Notes under the pieces: model-generated
Told to the model about the DNA's origin: nothing
The model's database searches: none
Seen by the model: only the letters and a program-made list of their open reading frames with translations
From: Oscillospiraceae bacterium
Lineage (GTDB): Bacteria > Bacillota > Clostridia > Oscillospirales > Oscillospiraceae
Assembly (NCBI GenBank): GCA_017535865.1
Contig: JAFXTM010000001.1
Coordinates: 99,312 to 163,311, forward strand
Direction: 5' to 3'
Length of the DNA: 64,000 nucleotides
Program-made: the position numbers and the translations under genes
Shown: positions 43,870 to 51,980 of the stretch, piece after piece
Layout: each line of letters opens with the position of its first letter
How positions within the stretch are numbered: the stretch's first letter is position 1

Positions 43870-45102
43870 ATGACAGTGCTGACAAAAACACAGGCACGAA
43901 TGTTTATTCTGGCTAAACAGGGATTGCTTGGCAATTATCGTTTTTCCGGCAAAGATGGCGCTTTTGCCTATGTGCGGCAAGCAGGGTGCATTCAGTACGA
44001 CCCGGTGGACGTTTGTGGAAAGAATGCGGAACTCACACTCCAATCGAGGGTAAAAGGATTTCGAAAGTCCATGTTGGCTGAGCTTTTGTACAAGGACCGG
44101 CTGCTGGTGGACTATGCAGACAAGGAACTTTCTATCTGGCCTGCAGAGGACTGGCCGTATTTTTTCCCTTATCGGGAACGCAGCCGGAAACTCGGCGCCG
44201 GTTTTCCCGGTCTTGCGGAGTTGGAACAGAAAGCGTTGGCTTATATTCGAGCAAACGGCCCGGTTTCCAGCGATACGCTCCCGATCGGCGGTGAGATTTT
44301 CTGGCATTCCTCGATGCATTGGAGCGGGCATTGGCATAAGGATTCCAAGGCTGCCCGGTCAGTCCTGGAACAGCTGTATACCGACGGAACACTCGTAATC
44401 CACCACAAAAACGGCTCCCGGAAGTTTTATGATCTGGCCGAGCGCTATTTGGAGGCATCGTTGCTGACAGCGGATTTTCCCTGCGCGGATAACGAGGATC
44501 TGCTGTGCTGGCGCGTTCTTCGGCGGATCGGAGCGGTCGGACTGCTCTGGGACAAGAATTCGCCCGCCTTTCTGGGTATCGAATTAAAAGCAGACCAGCG
44601 TAAGTCTGTATTATCCACTCTGGAAGCCCGCGGCGCGATACTGTCCGCACGGGTCGAGGGGATCAAACCGGTGTTTTATTATCGCGCAGAGGACGAACCG
44701 CTGATGCGAGCGGTCCTTGCGGGAACGACAGATAATAAAGCGCGTATGGAGTTCCTGGCACCTCTTGACCCGCTGCTTTGGGATAAAACGATGCTTGCCG
44801 CGCTCTGGGATTTCCGCTATTCATGGGAGATCTACACGCCTGCCAGCAAGCGGAAATATGGCTATTATACTCTGCCTGTCCTTTGGGGCAGCGACTTCAT
44901 CGGGCGGATCGAGGCGGTGGCCGATCAGAAAGAGGACACGCTCCGCGTTAAAAACATATGGCTCGAGCCCGGCGTCCGGCAGACCAGAAAGCTGCAACTC
45001 GTATTTGACCGGACACTCCGCCGCTTTGCGAGTTTTAACGATTGTACGAGGGTGGCGCTTTGCGGGGAAAGTGCCGGCATCAGCGTGGATGCTGCACGAT
45101 AG
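43870..45102 (+). CDS. AlkX/YcaQ-like winged-helix DNA glycosylase
   Basis: 410-aa protein of the HTH_42 (formerly DUF1006) family, whose members excise bulky alkyl lesions and unhook interstrand crosslinks. The family's catalytic Q-aromatic-D motif is visible as QYDPVDV (about residue 35), the QxD form found in AlkX/YcaQ rather than the QxQ of AlkZ. Other family segments are LWDKTMLAALWDFRYSWEIYTPASKRKYGYYTLPVLWG and the C-terminal LRRFASFNDC. ATG at 43870 with GGAGGGGG 6 nt ahead. Second gene of the array, between module copies 1 and 2. Confidence 0.88.
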   Translation: MTVLTKTQARMFILAKQGLLGNYRFSGKDGAFAYVRQAGCIQYDPVDVCGKNAELTLQSRVKGFRKSMLAELLYKDRLLVDYADKELSIWPAEDWPYFFPYRERSRKLGAGFPGLAELEQKALAYIRANGPVSSDTLPIGGEIFWHSSMHWSGHWHKDSKAARSVLEQLYTDGTLVIHHKNGSRKFYDLAERYLEASLLTADFPCADNEDLLCWRVLRRIGAVGLLWDKNSPAFLGIELKADQRKSVLSTLEARGAILSARVEGIKPVFYYRAEDEPLMRAVLAGTTDNKARMEFLAPLDPLLWDKTMLAALWDFRYSWEIYTPASKRKYGYYTLPVLWGSDFIGRIEAVADQKEDTLRVKNIWLEPGVRQTRKLQLVFDRTLRRFASFNDCTRVALCGESAGISVDAAR

Positions 45103-45167
45103 CAGACCGTTTCCCCGTCATGCACGCGGAAAGGAAAGAGCTTATTTGCACGCTTTTCCATGGTTTT

Positions 45168-45296
45168 GTACTTTTTGGGCGGATTTCTCTCAGCTTCGTA
45201 CCTTTCACGCGGACTTTCACATCAAAGGAACCTCTTTTGTCTGCCATTGGACAAAAAGGGGGGCTTGTTGTCTAGTTGGGTCAAATACAGTATCAT
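45168..45296 (+). repeat. Array module copy 2: 30-bp repeats, hairpin, promoter
   Basis: GTAC...GGCGGA repeats begin at 45168 and 45198 (30-bp period). The hairpin with CCTCTTTTGTC / GACAAAAAGGGG follows at 45223-45266. The promoter is TTGTCT (45268-45273), 17-nt spacer, TATCAT (45291-45296). The sequence CTTGTTGT...TCATCTCAACA is near identical to copy 0, showing common ancestry of the promoter segments. Confidence 0.78.
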
Positions 45297-45373
45297 CATC
45301 TCAACAGGTATTTGGAGAGATGACAGCATGAGTTTCCGGAATACTGCAGAAAGCAGAGGTGGGGAGGATCAAT

Positions 45374-45847
45374 ATGCTTAACTACAATATTGTTGATTTA
45401 CCAAAAATTGCAATTATTGGAAAGGAAGGCTTATGCACGAAAGAAAAGAATATCGTTCAGGATCTGTGGCAGCAAGCCAATTCCAATTTCAGTGATATTG
45501 CAGATATCGGAATGAAAAACTCAGACGGTTCTTTTGTCGGTTTTTGGGGAGCCATGAGCGATGAAACGATGTCTTTTATGCCGTGGACGGACGGTTTCTC
45601 CAGGGGATTGTATTTGGCAGGCGTTGAAGTATATGAGGATACGGCAGTTCCGGATGGATGGGTAAAGTGGGTTATGCCAGCCAGAAAGTATCTTGTGACC
45701 GAGGTTCATCCGGAAAACTATGGCGAGATATTTGAATACGTGATCAAGAATCTTATTCCGGACCTCGGGTTGAAACTTGCAGGTGCGGTATGTGATTTTA
45801 CTGAACCGGTAACCGGACAGAACAAATTGTTTTTTCCAGTGGAGTGA
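45374..45847 (+). CDS. GyrI-like small-molecule-binding protein
   Basis: 157-aa stand-alone GyrI-like/SHS2 domain (MLNYNIVDLPKIAIIGKEGLC ... GFWGAMSDETMSF ... YLAGVEVYE ... WVKWVMPARKYLVTEV). The domain binds cationic or hydrophobic ligands in BmrR-type regulators; stand-alone members protect gyrase or hydrolyse cyclopropanoid genotoxins in described cases. No DNA-binding domain. GGGGAGG precedes the ATG at 45374. Third gene of the array. Confidence 0.82.
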   Translation: MLNYNIVDLPKIAIIGKEGLCTKEKNIVQDLWQQANSNFSDIADIGMKNSDGSFVGFWGAMSDETMSFMPWTDGFSRGLYLAGVEVYEDTAVPDGWVKWVMPARKYLVTEVHPENYGEIFEYVIKNLIPDLGLKLAGAVCDFTEPVTGQNKLFFPVE

Positions 45848-45864
45848 GAGAATCAAATTCCGAT

Positions 45865-45974
45865 TTGTCGAGATGCTTGACATGAACCTTTCAGGCGGAT
45901 TCTCTGTCGTTTTGTACCTTTTGCGCGGATTTTCATCAAGGAAAGCTCTTTTGTCTACCGGAAGGTGAAAGAAA
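45865..45974 (+). repeat. Array module copy 3 (terminal, decayed)
   Basis: TTGTCGAG 18 nt after the GyrI-like gene, then ACCTTTC-GGCGGA and ACCTTTT-GCGCGGA 30 bp apart (45886, 45916). A degraded CTCTTTTGTCTACC half-hairpin follows, with no good promoter. The rest of 45975-46230 shows no gene. Confidence 0.7.
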
Positions 45975-46230
45975 CCGCGGAGCGCTTCGGAATCAGGGAA
46001 TAACGGTCTTCCTGGTTTCCGGCCCTTTGACCGGATCGTGTCGCCCCGACAAAGGGGAGGGTCATGCTGTGGGATCCTTGTCTGACGTAAGCTTCGTCGA
46101 GCTGACGCTGGCGGTCCTGCGGGGGCGAGCAGCCTGTGAGAAAAGGTCATCACGAAGCGGCGGGCAAAGCGGATCATCCTGTGCTTCGGTCCTTTTCGTG
46201 GCCTTGCACGAGAAAGATTTTTTTCTGTTT

Positions 46231-47574
46231 TCAAACCTCCAGCGCAGTGCGCAGGAGAATATCTTCCCCGATCTCATCCGGCGTCCACCGGATATAATGA
46301 TCGACCGGCAGGCCCTTTCCGCCCACGCCGCGGCCTTCATAGGCTGCGGCGGTCATCGCGATCGGGTAAGAGAGTGTCATGTGCTCGTTGAGCTTCACCG
46401 TGATGGGGTCGAAGGTGTCCAGTGTCCCCATCGTGGGGCGGCCGACTGTCACGACCTTCTTTCCGCAGCGCTGCGCCATGGCGGCGAACTGCTCGCCCTC
46501 GTCCTCGCAGAAGGTGTCCATGATCAGCACGACCTTCTCCGGCGCGCTCTCCGCCGGGCAGATCGGCACGTCCTTAAACGGCTCGGCGGGCTTGAAGCAC
46601 AGCCCCTTGCCGTAGTTGTCGAGATAAAAGCGACGCTCCTGCGCGACAAGGGCGATCTGCTCCGGATCGGAGAGCGTCTTCTCGCAGTCGGACAGGATGC
46701 GATAGCGCAGCTCGCAGTTGCTTTTCGTGCAGTTGATGTAGCTCCCTTCGTCCGAGAGCAGCGTGTTCATATCGGTCTCGTGATCGACCAGATACGGGAA
46801 AAGATCCCAGCAGGCATCCTCGTCGCCGCCGACGCAGCGGCGCAGATCGAGGATCAGCTTCCGGCATGTGGCGATTTCCGCCTCATGCTCGGCCAGGAGT
46901 CTGTCCATGACAGTACGATCCATGCGCTCAAGCTTCATGTATGTTGTATCAGCCGAAAGCTTGCGAAATTCGATCGGGTATTCCACCTCTTCCGCCGGAA
47001 ACGAAGGCAGCTTCACGATCTCGACACTGCCGTCCGCGTGCTCGACCTCGACGGAAGCAGCCATGCGGAGATAGCCGCCCCAGAGCTCCCGCTCCGGTTC
47101 GGCGCTGTAGAAGCCGGTGCCGCGCAGCAGGCGCCGGATCTTCTCAGGGCTCATGCTCTGGACAGAGAGGATCTTATCACCCAAAACGAGTCCTGTCTCC
47201 GGAGCCGCCTCCGTGACCCAGAGGCAGTCCCGCTGCGCACGCACACGATATTTCATCGCGGCGTTGCGATAGTCGATCCAGTCGTCGCAGTGGAAACGCA
47301 GGTGACGATCCTGCATGTCCGCCGTGAACTGATGAAGCGAGCGGGCAAGCATCTGGAACGTAAGCGTGTTATAGCGGTAATGAGAGAGGATATAGGTTCG
47401 GTACTCGTTGGGCATGAAGCGGCGCTCCCGTCCGGGAAAGCCGACATAGTTGTCGTGTATGCTCTCGACCATGACCTGAAAGATCTCATCCAGGTCGATC
47501 GGATCCTCCTGAAGTGGGGCATAGAGATTGCGGCGTGCGCTGCGTTTCTGTTCCTCGCGTTCCTTGATTCCCAT
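46231..47574 (-). CDS. S41-family peptidase-like protein, nucleophile missing
   Basis: 447-aa cytoplasmic protein (no signal peptide) with a PDZ-like middle (about 140-185, LVLGDKILSVQSMSPEKI) and a C-terminal tail-specific-protease fold: LILDLRRCVGGDEDA, VVLIMDTFCEDEGEQFAAMAQRCGKKVVTVGRPTMG. In active S41 enzymes the segment after the strand reads xxSAAE; here the serine position is Asp in CEDEGEQ, so it is probably not a normal protease. The start MGIKEREEQK at 47574 is set by AGGAGA upstream. Role unknown. Confidence 0.75.
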   Translation of the reverse strand: MGIKEREEQKRSARRNLYAPLQEDPIDLDEIFQVMVESIHDNYVGFPGRERRFMPNEYRTYILSHYRYNTLTFQMLARSLHQFTADMQDRHLRFHCDDWIDYRNAAMKYRVRAQRDCLWVTEAAPETGLVLGDKILSVQSMSPEKIRRLLRGTGFYSAEPERELWGGYLRMAASVEVEHADGSVEIVKLPSFPAEEVEYPIEFRKLSADTTYMKLERMDRTVMDRLLAEHEAEIATCRKLILDLRRCVGGDEDACWDLFPYLVDHETDMNTLLSDEGSYINCTKSNCELRYRILSDCEKTLSDPEQIALVAQERRFYLDNYGKGLCFKPAEPFKDVPICPAESAPEKVVLIMDTFCEDEGEQFAAMAQRCGKKVVTVGRPTMGTLDTFDPITVKLNEHMTLSYPIAMTAAAYEGRGVGGKGLPVDHYIRWTPDEIGEDILLRTALEV

Positions 47575-47621
47575 GGCGGTCTCCTGTCTGTCGCGCCGCT
47601 CCCGCGGCATTTCTGAAAAAT

Positions 47622-47652
47622 GGGCTCCGCCGCCATGCATGCGGCGGAGCCC
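47622..47652 (-). terminator. Terminator of the FMN/FAD reductase gene
   Basis: 12-bp stem GGGCTCCGCCGC / GCGGCGGAGCCC with CATGCAT loop; ATTTTTC follows on the minus strand. Confidence 0.85.
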
Positions 47653-47702
47653 GCGGTTATAAGTGGATTATAGCGTTATCTCTCCGTGGACGCAAGCTCG
47701 GA

Positions 47703-50087
47703 TCAGAGCGCCGCGACGATCTGGCCGGCGAGCCAGCCGTGGGTCGTGGCCATGCCGATGGAGTTGCCGGCGGAAGGGCAGCTGTAGCCGAGGCCGTAGC
47801 GCCCGCCGAGGCTGTTGCCGACGGCGTAGAGACCCTTGATGAGGCTGTTGTCGTTGCGCATGACGTTGAGGTTCTCGTCCGTCATGAGGCCGGTCATCGT
47901 GACCATCATCGGGGTGGGCGCGCGCTGGCTCAGCGTTGTGACGGAGGCGAAGAACGGCGCGGTCTCGATCGGCTGCAGCGCGCAGGCGCCCTTGCCGTAG
48001 TCGCTGTCGACGCCCTTGTGGCAGAGCTCGTTGTAGCGCTCGATGCTCTTGAGCGCCGTGGCGATCACATCGTCCTCGTAGCCGCAGAGCTTCAGCAGTT
48101 CTTCCAGCGTATCGGCCTTGTACATCGAGGCATAGCCGCGCTCCATGATGGTGCCGGTCAGGATGGAGATCTGGCCGTTCTCATCGGGCTCGCTGTTCAT
48201 GCCCTCGATCACGTCGGCCAGGAACTGCGGACGGCCGAAGTCGGGGCCGCCGTGCTCCATGCCGGAGCCGGCCACGCTCTTGAGCCAGTTGCCGTCGACC
48301 AGCATGACGGCGGTGCCGTTCTGCTGCAGGAAGGTGGCGCGGTTGGCGGAGGAGATATGGCCCTCGTTGGTGAAGCGCTTGCCCTTACTGTTGAGCCAGA
48401 GGCAGGAATTGGCGCCCCAGGGGGAGGACGGGCCGCCGCCCAGGATCATCGTGCCGCGCGGGGCGGGATCGACGAAGCCGCCGGCCCAGCAGCCGAGCTT
48501 GACGGAGGAGCCGTCGCGGCCGCCCATGAAGGAGAAGAAGCTCTCCTTGTCGCCGCCGAGGCGTTCGTTCTCTTCCATATACTCGGTCAGCAGCGCCCAG
48601 CACATATCCTTGTTGCCCGCGTAGTCGCCGCCGGCGAGGATGACGCCCTTGGAGGCGTTGTACTGCACATACTTGCCGTCCTTCTTGGCAATGACGCCGG
48701 TGACGTTCCCCTCCTCATCCTGCACCAGGACCTGGGCGGGCGAGGAGAAGACGATCTGCGCGCCGAGCTCGACCGCCTTGGCGAGGCAGGCGCTCTCGAC
48801 ATAGCGGAGGGTGGAGTTCGCCGCGACGCCCTGGATGGGCTCCCAGTTGTACAGGCCGGCGAAGGTGACCGTGGAGGCCCAGGTCTTGGTGCCCGGGGTC
48901 AGCGGATAATTCGTGAGGTTCTCGCAGTCATAGACGTCCGCGCCGGAGATGGCCTTCTCGGCGTCGATGTTGGTCTGGATGAAGAGCTGGCCGTCGGGGC
49001 TGTTGTCGTAGGTCAGCATGACCGGGTCGAGCGTCAGGACGTTGTTCTCGAGCACCGTGCCCGCGATGCCGGGCAGGGCGGCAAAGCGCTCCTTATCGGC
49101 GCAGACTTCCTTCGCGACGGCGAGCATGTTGTTCATCATGGGGCCGGAGTTCTGCACGAAGAGTCGGATCACGTCGGGGTTGCAGCGGCCGCCGGAACGG
49201 TTGATGTACTCGAGAGTGATCTCGCCCAGATCGTACTCCTTCAGGCCGTGCTCCTTCGCAAGATCGCAGTTGTAGGCGGCGATGTCTTCGCCGTACCAGT
49301 CGAAGATCGTGGCGCTCTGTGCTTCCAGCACGACGACCTTCGCGCCGGCCTGGGAGGCGGAAAGCGTGGCCTGCGTGCCGGAATGTCCGGCGCCGACGAC
49401 GACGATCTCGGTATCGACGATCTCATCGGGCAGGATGGTAGGCGCAACGCCCAGCCAGTCGCCGGGGCCGGCATAGCCCTTGACGCGGCCGTCCTCGGTC
49501 ACCGAAGAGACAAAGGGCTCCACGGGAGCAGCCGGTCCACCGCCGGGACCGCCCGGACCGCCGGGACCGCCCGGACCGCCGGGGCCTCCCGGACCGCCGG
49601 GACCGCCCGCGGCTTCCTCGACCGCAGCGACCTCGGCCGAGCCCTTGGCCTGCTCGATGACCGCGTTCAGCGCATTGCGCACGGCGTTGGAGGTCATGGT
49701 GGCGCCCGCGACGCCATCGATCTCGGCGCTCTGGGCGTTCAGGACCTGCTGGATCAGTTCGTCGGCGGCGGTGCGGCCGATGCCCTCGGTCTCACCGGTG
49801 ACGTCGAGAACGATCTTGGTGATGCTCTTCTCGCTGAAGGTGGCCTCCAGCACGACGTTGCCCATGCCCGAGGCGCTCGCAGTATAAGTGCCGGGGGTAT
49901 AGAGCACATCGCCGATGGCCTCGTTGAGCGCGACGATCTGCTCTGAGGTCAGCTCGCCCTCTTTGAGCACAGCGTCGGCAGCGAAAGCCTTAACGTCGCG
50001 GCCGGCCAGACCGAACATACCTGCGCTGACCGCGGCGGCTGCGGCGCCCTTCAGAAACTCGCGGCGGGAAATGGCCTGTTTTTTCAT
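47703..50087 (-). CDS. Tat-exported FMN- and FAD-binding reductase (N-terminal FMN domain)
   Basis: 794-aa secreted flavoprotein. The twin-arginine signal has SRREFLK at residues 7-13. The N-terminal FMN-binding domain has the ApbE flavinylation motif DGVAGATMTS (T130 the likely acceptor). A linker of about eight Gly-Gly-Pro repeats (about 160-185) follows. The C-terminal FAD domain of the fumarate reductase/succinate dehydrogenase type has IVVVGAGHSGTQATLSASQAGAKVVVLE, GVILAGGDYAGNKD and GLYAVGNSLGGRYGLGYSCPSAGNS. Such proteins are extracellular terminal reductases for organic acceptors (fumarate, urocanate and others). The actual acceptor is unknown. Followed by a terminator; the next flavoprotein lies 76 bp upstream, so they may be co-transcribed. 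Confidence 0.9.
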   Translation of the reverse strand: MKKQAISRREFLKGAAAAAVSAGMFGLAGRDVKAFAADAVLKEGELTSEQIVALNEAIGDVLYTPGTYTASASGMGNVVLEATFSEKSITKIVLDVTGETEGIGRTAADELIQQVLNAQSAEIDGVAGATMTSNAVRNALNAVIEQAKGSAEVAAVEEAAGGPGGPGGPGGPGGPGGPGGPGGGPAAPVEPFVSSVTEDGRVKGYAGPGDWLGVAPTILPDEIVDTEIVVVGAGHSGTQATLSASQAGAKVVVLEAQSATIFDWYGEDIAAYNCDLAKEHGLKEYDLGEITLEYINRSGGRCNPDVIRLFVQNSGPMMNNMLAVAKEVCADKERFAALPGIAGTVLENNVLTLDPVMLTYDNSPDGQLFIQTNIDAEKAISGADVYDCENLTNYPLTPGTKTWASTVTFAGLYNWEPIQGVAANSTLRYVESACLAKAVELGAQIVFSSPAQVLVQDEEGNVTGVIAKKDGKYVQYNASKGVILAGGDYAGNKDMCWALLTEYMEENERLGGDKESFFSFMGGRDGSSVKLGCWAGGFVDPAPRGTMILGGGPSSPWGANSCLWLNSKGKRFTNEGHISSANRATFLQQNGTAVMLVDGNWLKSVAGSGMEHGGPDFGRPQFLADVIEGMNSEPDENGQISILTGTIMERGYASMYKADTLEELLKLCGYEDDVIATALKSIERYNELCHKGVDSDYGKGACALQPIETAPFFASVTTLSQRAPTPMMVTMTGLMTDENLNVMRNDNSLIKGLYAVGNSLGGRYGLGYSCPSAGNSIGMATTHGWLAGQIVAAL

Positions 50088-50163
50088 GTCTTATGCATTC
50101 CTTTCCTTTTTATTCTCGTTTGCCGGGGTCAGCATGTGCCGACCCCGGCAAGAAACGATCCGA

Positions 50164-51858
50164 TCAACCCTCGTTGTGCAGATTCTCGGCGCTGGGTGCG
50201 GCGTCGTTCTGGTTGTCCAGCAGCTTGCCGTACCAGTCCTCCGCGACCGTCACGCCGCAGAGAGTCTCCAGCGCGTGGCGGGCGGCCTTGGAACCGGCCC
50301 ACATGGCAGCGGGCTGGCAGGAGCCGCCGCCGTAGAGCTCGCCGTCCCAGCCGGAGGTGCAGACGCCGGCCGCATAGAGACCCGTGATGGGCCGGAAGCG
50401 CGCGTCAACGACCTGGGCGTTGCGGTTGATGCGGATGCCGCCGTTGGTGTTCACCATGCCGGAGGAAATACGGAAGGCATAGTAGGGGGCGGTGTCGCAG
50501 GGCCAGAGGTTCTCGGCGGATTTGCCCCACTCCTCGTCCACGCCGCTCTCGGCGTATTTCGTGTAGTTGGCGACCGTCTCGGCCAGCGCCGCGGGGTCCA
50601 CGCCGATCTTTTCTGCCAGTTCCTCAACGGTATCGGCCTTGAAGACCACAGCGCTCAGCTTCTCGTTGGTAAGCGCGGCGTCGAGCTCCGTCTGCAGATC
50701 CAGCTCGGCGCCCACGCAGGCGTCGGCGAAGCCGGAGTAGTGGCGGGTGCAGCCGCCGTGCTCATAGCGCTCCACCATGGACTGGTCCAGGATCGACCAG
50801 ACGTAGCCCTCGCCCTCGATCAGCTTGCCGGACTCGGAGGTGCCGAGCATGCCGCCCTGGCTCTCGTCGGCGAAGCGGATGCCGTCCTCGTTGACGAAGA
50901 GGTCGGTGTACTGCATGGCGACGGCGACGCCCAGAGGCGAGTCATAGGCAATGCCTTCGACGTTGTTGAACAGGGAGGAGACGGTCAGATGGTTGGCGCG
51001 GCCGTGCGCGGTCTGCTCGGCCAGCAGATGGCCGTCGCCGTCCTGGCCGGCGCCCCAGCCGATGGTCTTCTCCATGTCCTGGGAGGAATAATAGGCCAGC
51101 AGGGCTTTGTTGGTGGACATGCCGCCGGTGCAGAGGATGACGGCCTTGGCGTTGAGCTGGACGACCTTGCCGTCCTTGTCCGTATACTGCACGCCGGTGC
51201 AGGTGTAGTCGTCCGCCATGATCAGGGCCTTGGCGCGGGCGTTGCTGCGCATGTCGACGCCGAGCGCCTCCGCGTCGGGGGCGAGATACTTGTTGATGGC
51301 GCTGCTGCCGTTGCCGCCCTCGTAAAAGGCGGGGCCCATGTTCTGATACCAGCCGACGCGGTGCTTGCCGAAGAGCCAGGCGGAGTTCACGCCGGCGTCC
51401 AGCGCCTGCTCATACCAGAGCATCGGGTGCGCGATGTAGTTGGTGCTCTTCAGATGGGAGGCAGCGACCTTTCTGGCCTCCTCCGGGGTCTTCACGGAAG
51501 CCGGACCGTTGCATTCGGCAAACAGGGTGGAGCCGCCCCAGAAGCCGTTCTTTTCGAGGAGGACGATCTTCAGATCGGGAGCCTGCTCTTTGGCGATCAT
51601 AGAGGCCATGAACCCTGCAATACCGGAGCCGACCACGACGATGTCGGCGTCCTCGACGCTGTCCGCTTCGGACACGATGCCGATGCCGGCGGCGTTATCA
51701 TAGCCATTGCAGTACTTGGTCTCCAGCTGGGCGTTCTGAGTTTCTTCCGCAAAGGCGGCCGGAACGCCAAGGGCGCCCAGGGCGGTAGCGGCGGCCATGG
51801 CGGCTGCGCCTGCGGCCGAACCCTTCAGAAACTCACGGCGAGAAATCCATTTACTCAT
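50164..51858 (-). CDS. Tat-exported FAD-binding reductase (no FMN domain)
   Basis: 564-aa flavoprotein with Tat signal SRREFLKGSAAGAAAMAAATALGALG, then a complete fumarate-reductase-like FAD domain: DIVVVGSGIAGFMASMIAKEQ, AVILCTGGMSTNKALLAYY, GGIRINRNAQVVDARFRPITGLYAAGVCTSGWDGELYGGGSCQ. It has no FMN-binding domain, so electrons must come from a partner, perhaps the FMN domain of the adjacent gene. The divergent LysR gene upstream likely controls it. Confidence 0.9.
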   Translation of the reverse strand: MSKWISRREFLKGSAAGAAAMAAATALGALGVPAAFAEETQNAQLETKYCNGYDNAAGIGIVSEADSVEDADIVVVGSGIAGFMASMIAKEQAPDLKIVLLEKNGFWGGSTLFAECNGPASVKTPEEARKVAASHLKSTNYIAHPMLWYEQALDAGVNSAWLFGKHRVGWYQNMGPAFYEGGNGSSAINKYLAPDAEALGVDMRSNARAKALIMADDYTCTGVQYTDKDGKVVQLNAKAVILCTGGMSTNKALLAYYSSQDMEKTIGWGAGQDGDGHLLAEQTAHGRANHLTVSSLFNNVEGIAYDSPLGVAVAMQYTDLFVNEDGIRFADESQGGMLGTSESGKLIEGEGYVWSILDQSMVERYEHGGCTRHYSGFADACVGAELDLQTELDAALTNEKLSAVVFKADTVEELAEKIGVDPAALAETVANYTKYAESGVDEEWGKSAENLWPCDTAPYYAFRISSGMVNTNGGIRINRNAQVVDARFRPITGLYAAGVCTSGWDGELYGGGSCQPAAMWAGSKAARHALETLCGVTVAEDWYGKLLDNQNDAAPSAENLHNEG

Positions 51859-51897
51859 GTGAATACCCTCCTTTAATTTTTTTTATGGGCTGATTTT

Positions 51898-51926
51898 ATT
51901 ATAGAAAGAAAACACTTGCATTTGAA
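51898..51926 (-). promoter_or_regulatory. Promoter of the FAD reductase genes
   Basis: Minus strand: -35 TTCAAA (51921-51926), 17-nt spacer, -10 TATAAT (51898-51903); overlaps the divergent LysR promoter. Confidence 0.65.
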
Positions 51927-51944
51927 TACCGGATTGCTTATAAT
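51916..51944 (+). promoter_or_regulatory. Promoter of the LysR gene
   Basis: -35 TTGCAT (51916-51921), 17-nt spacer, -10 TATAAT (51939-51944). Confidence 0.8.
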
Positions 51945-51948
51945 GGCT

Positions 51949-51963
51949 TTAAGATAATCTTAA
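51949..51963. promoter_or_regulatory. Candidate LysR operator TTAAGAT-A-ATCTTAA
   Basis: Perfect 7-bp inverted repeat with a 1-bp centre. It sits around the lysR transcription start and 23-37 bp upstream of the -35 box of the divergent reductase promoter. That fits autorepression combined with activation of the reductase genes. Confidence 0.65.
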
Positions 51964-51980
51964 TGCCAGGAGGCCTCCAA

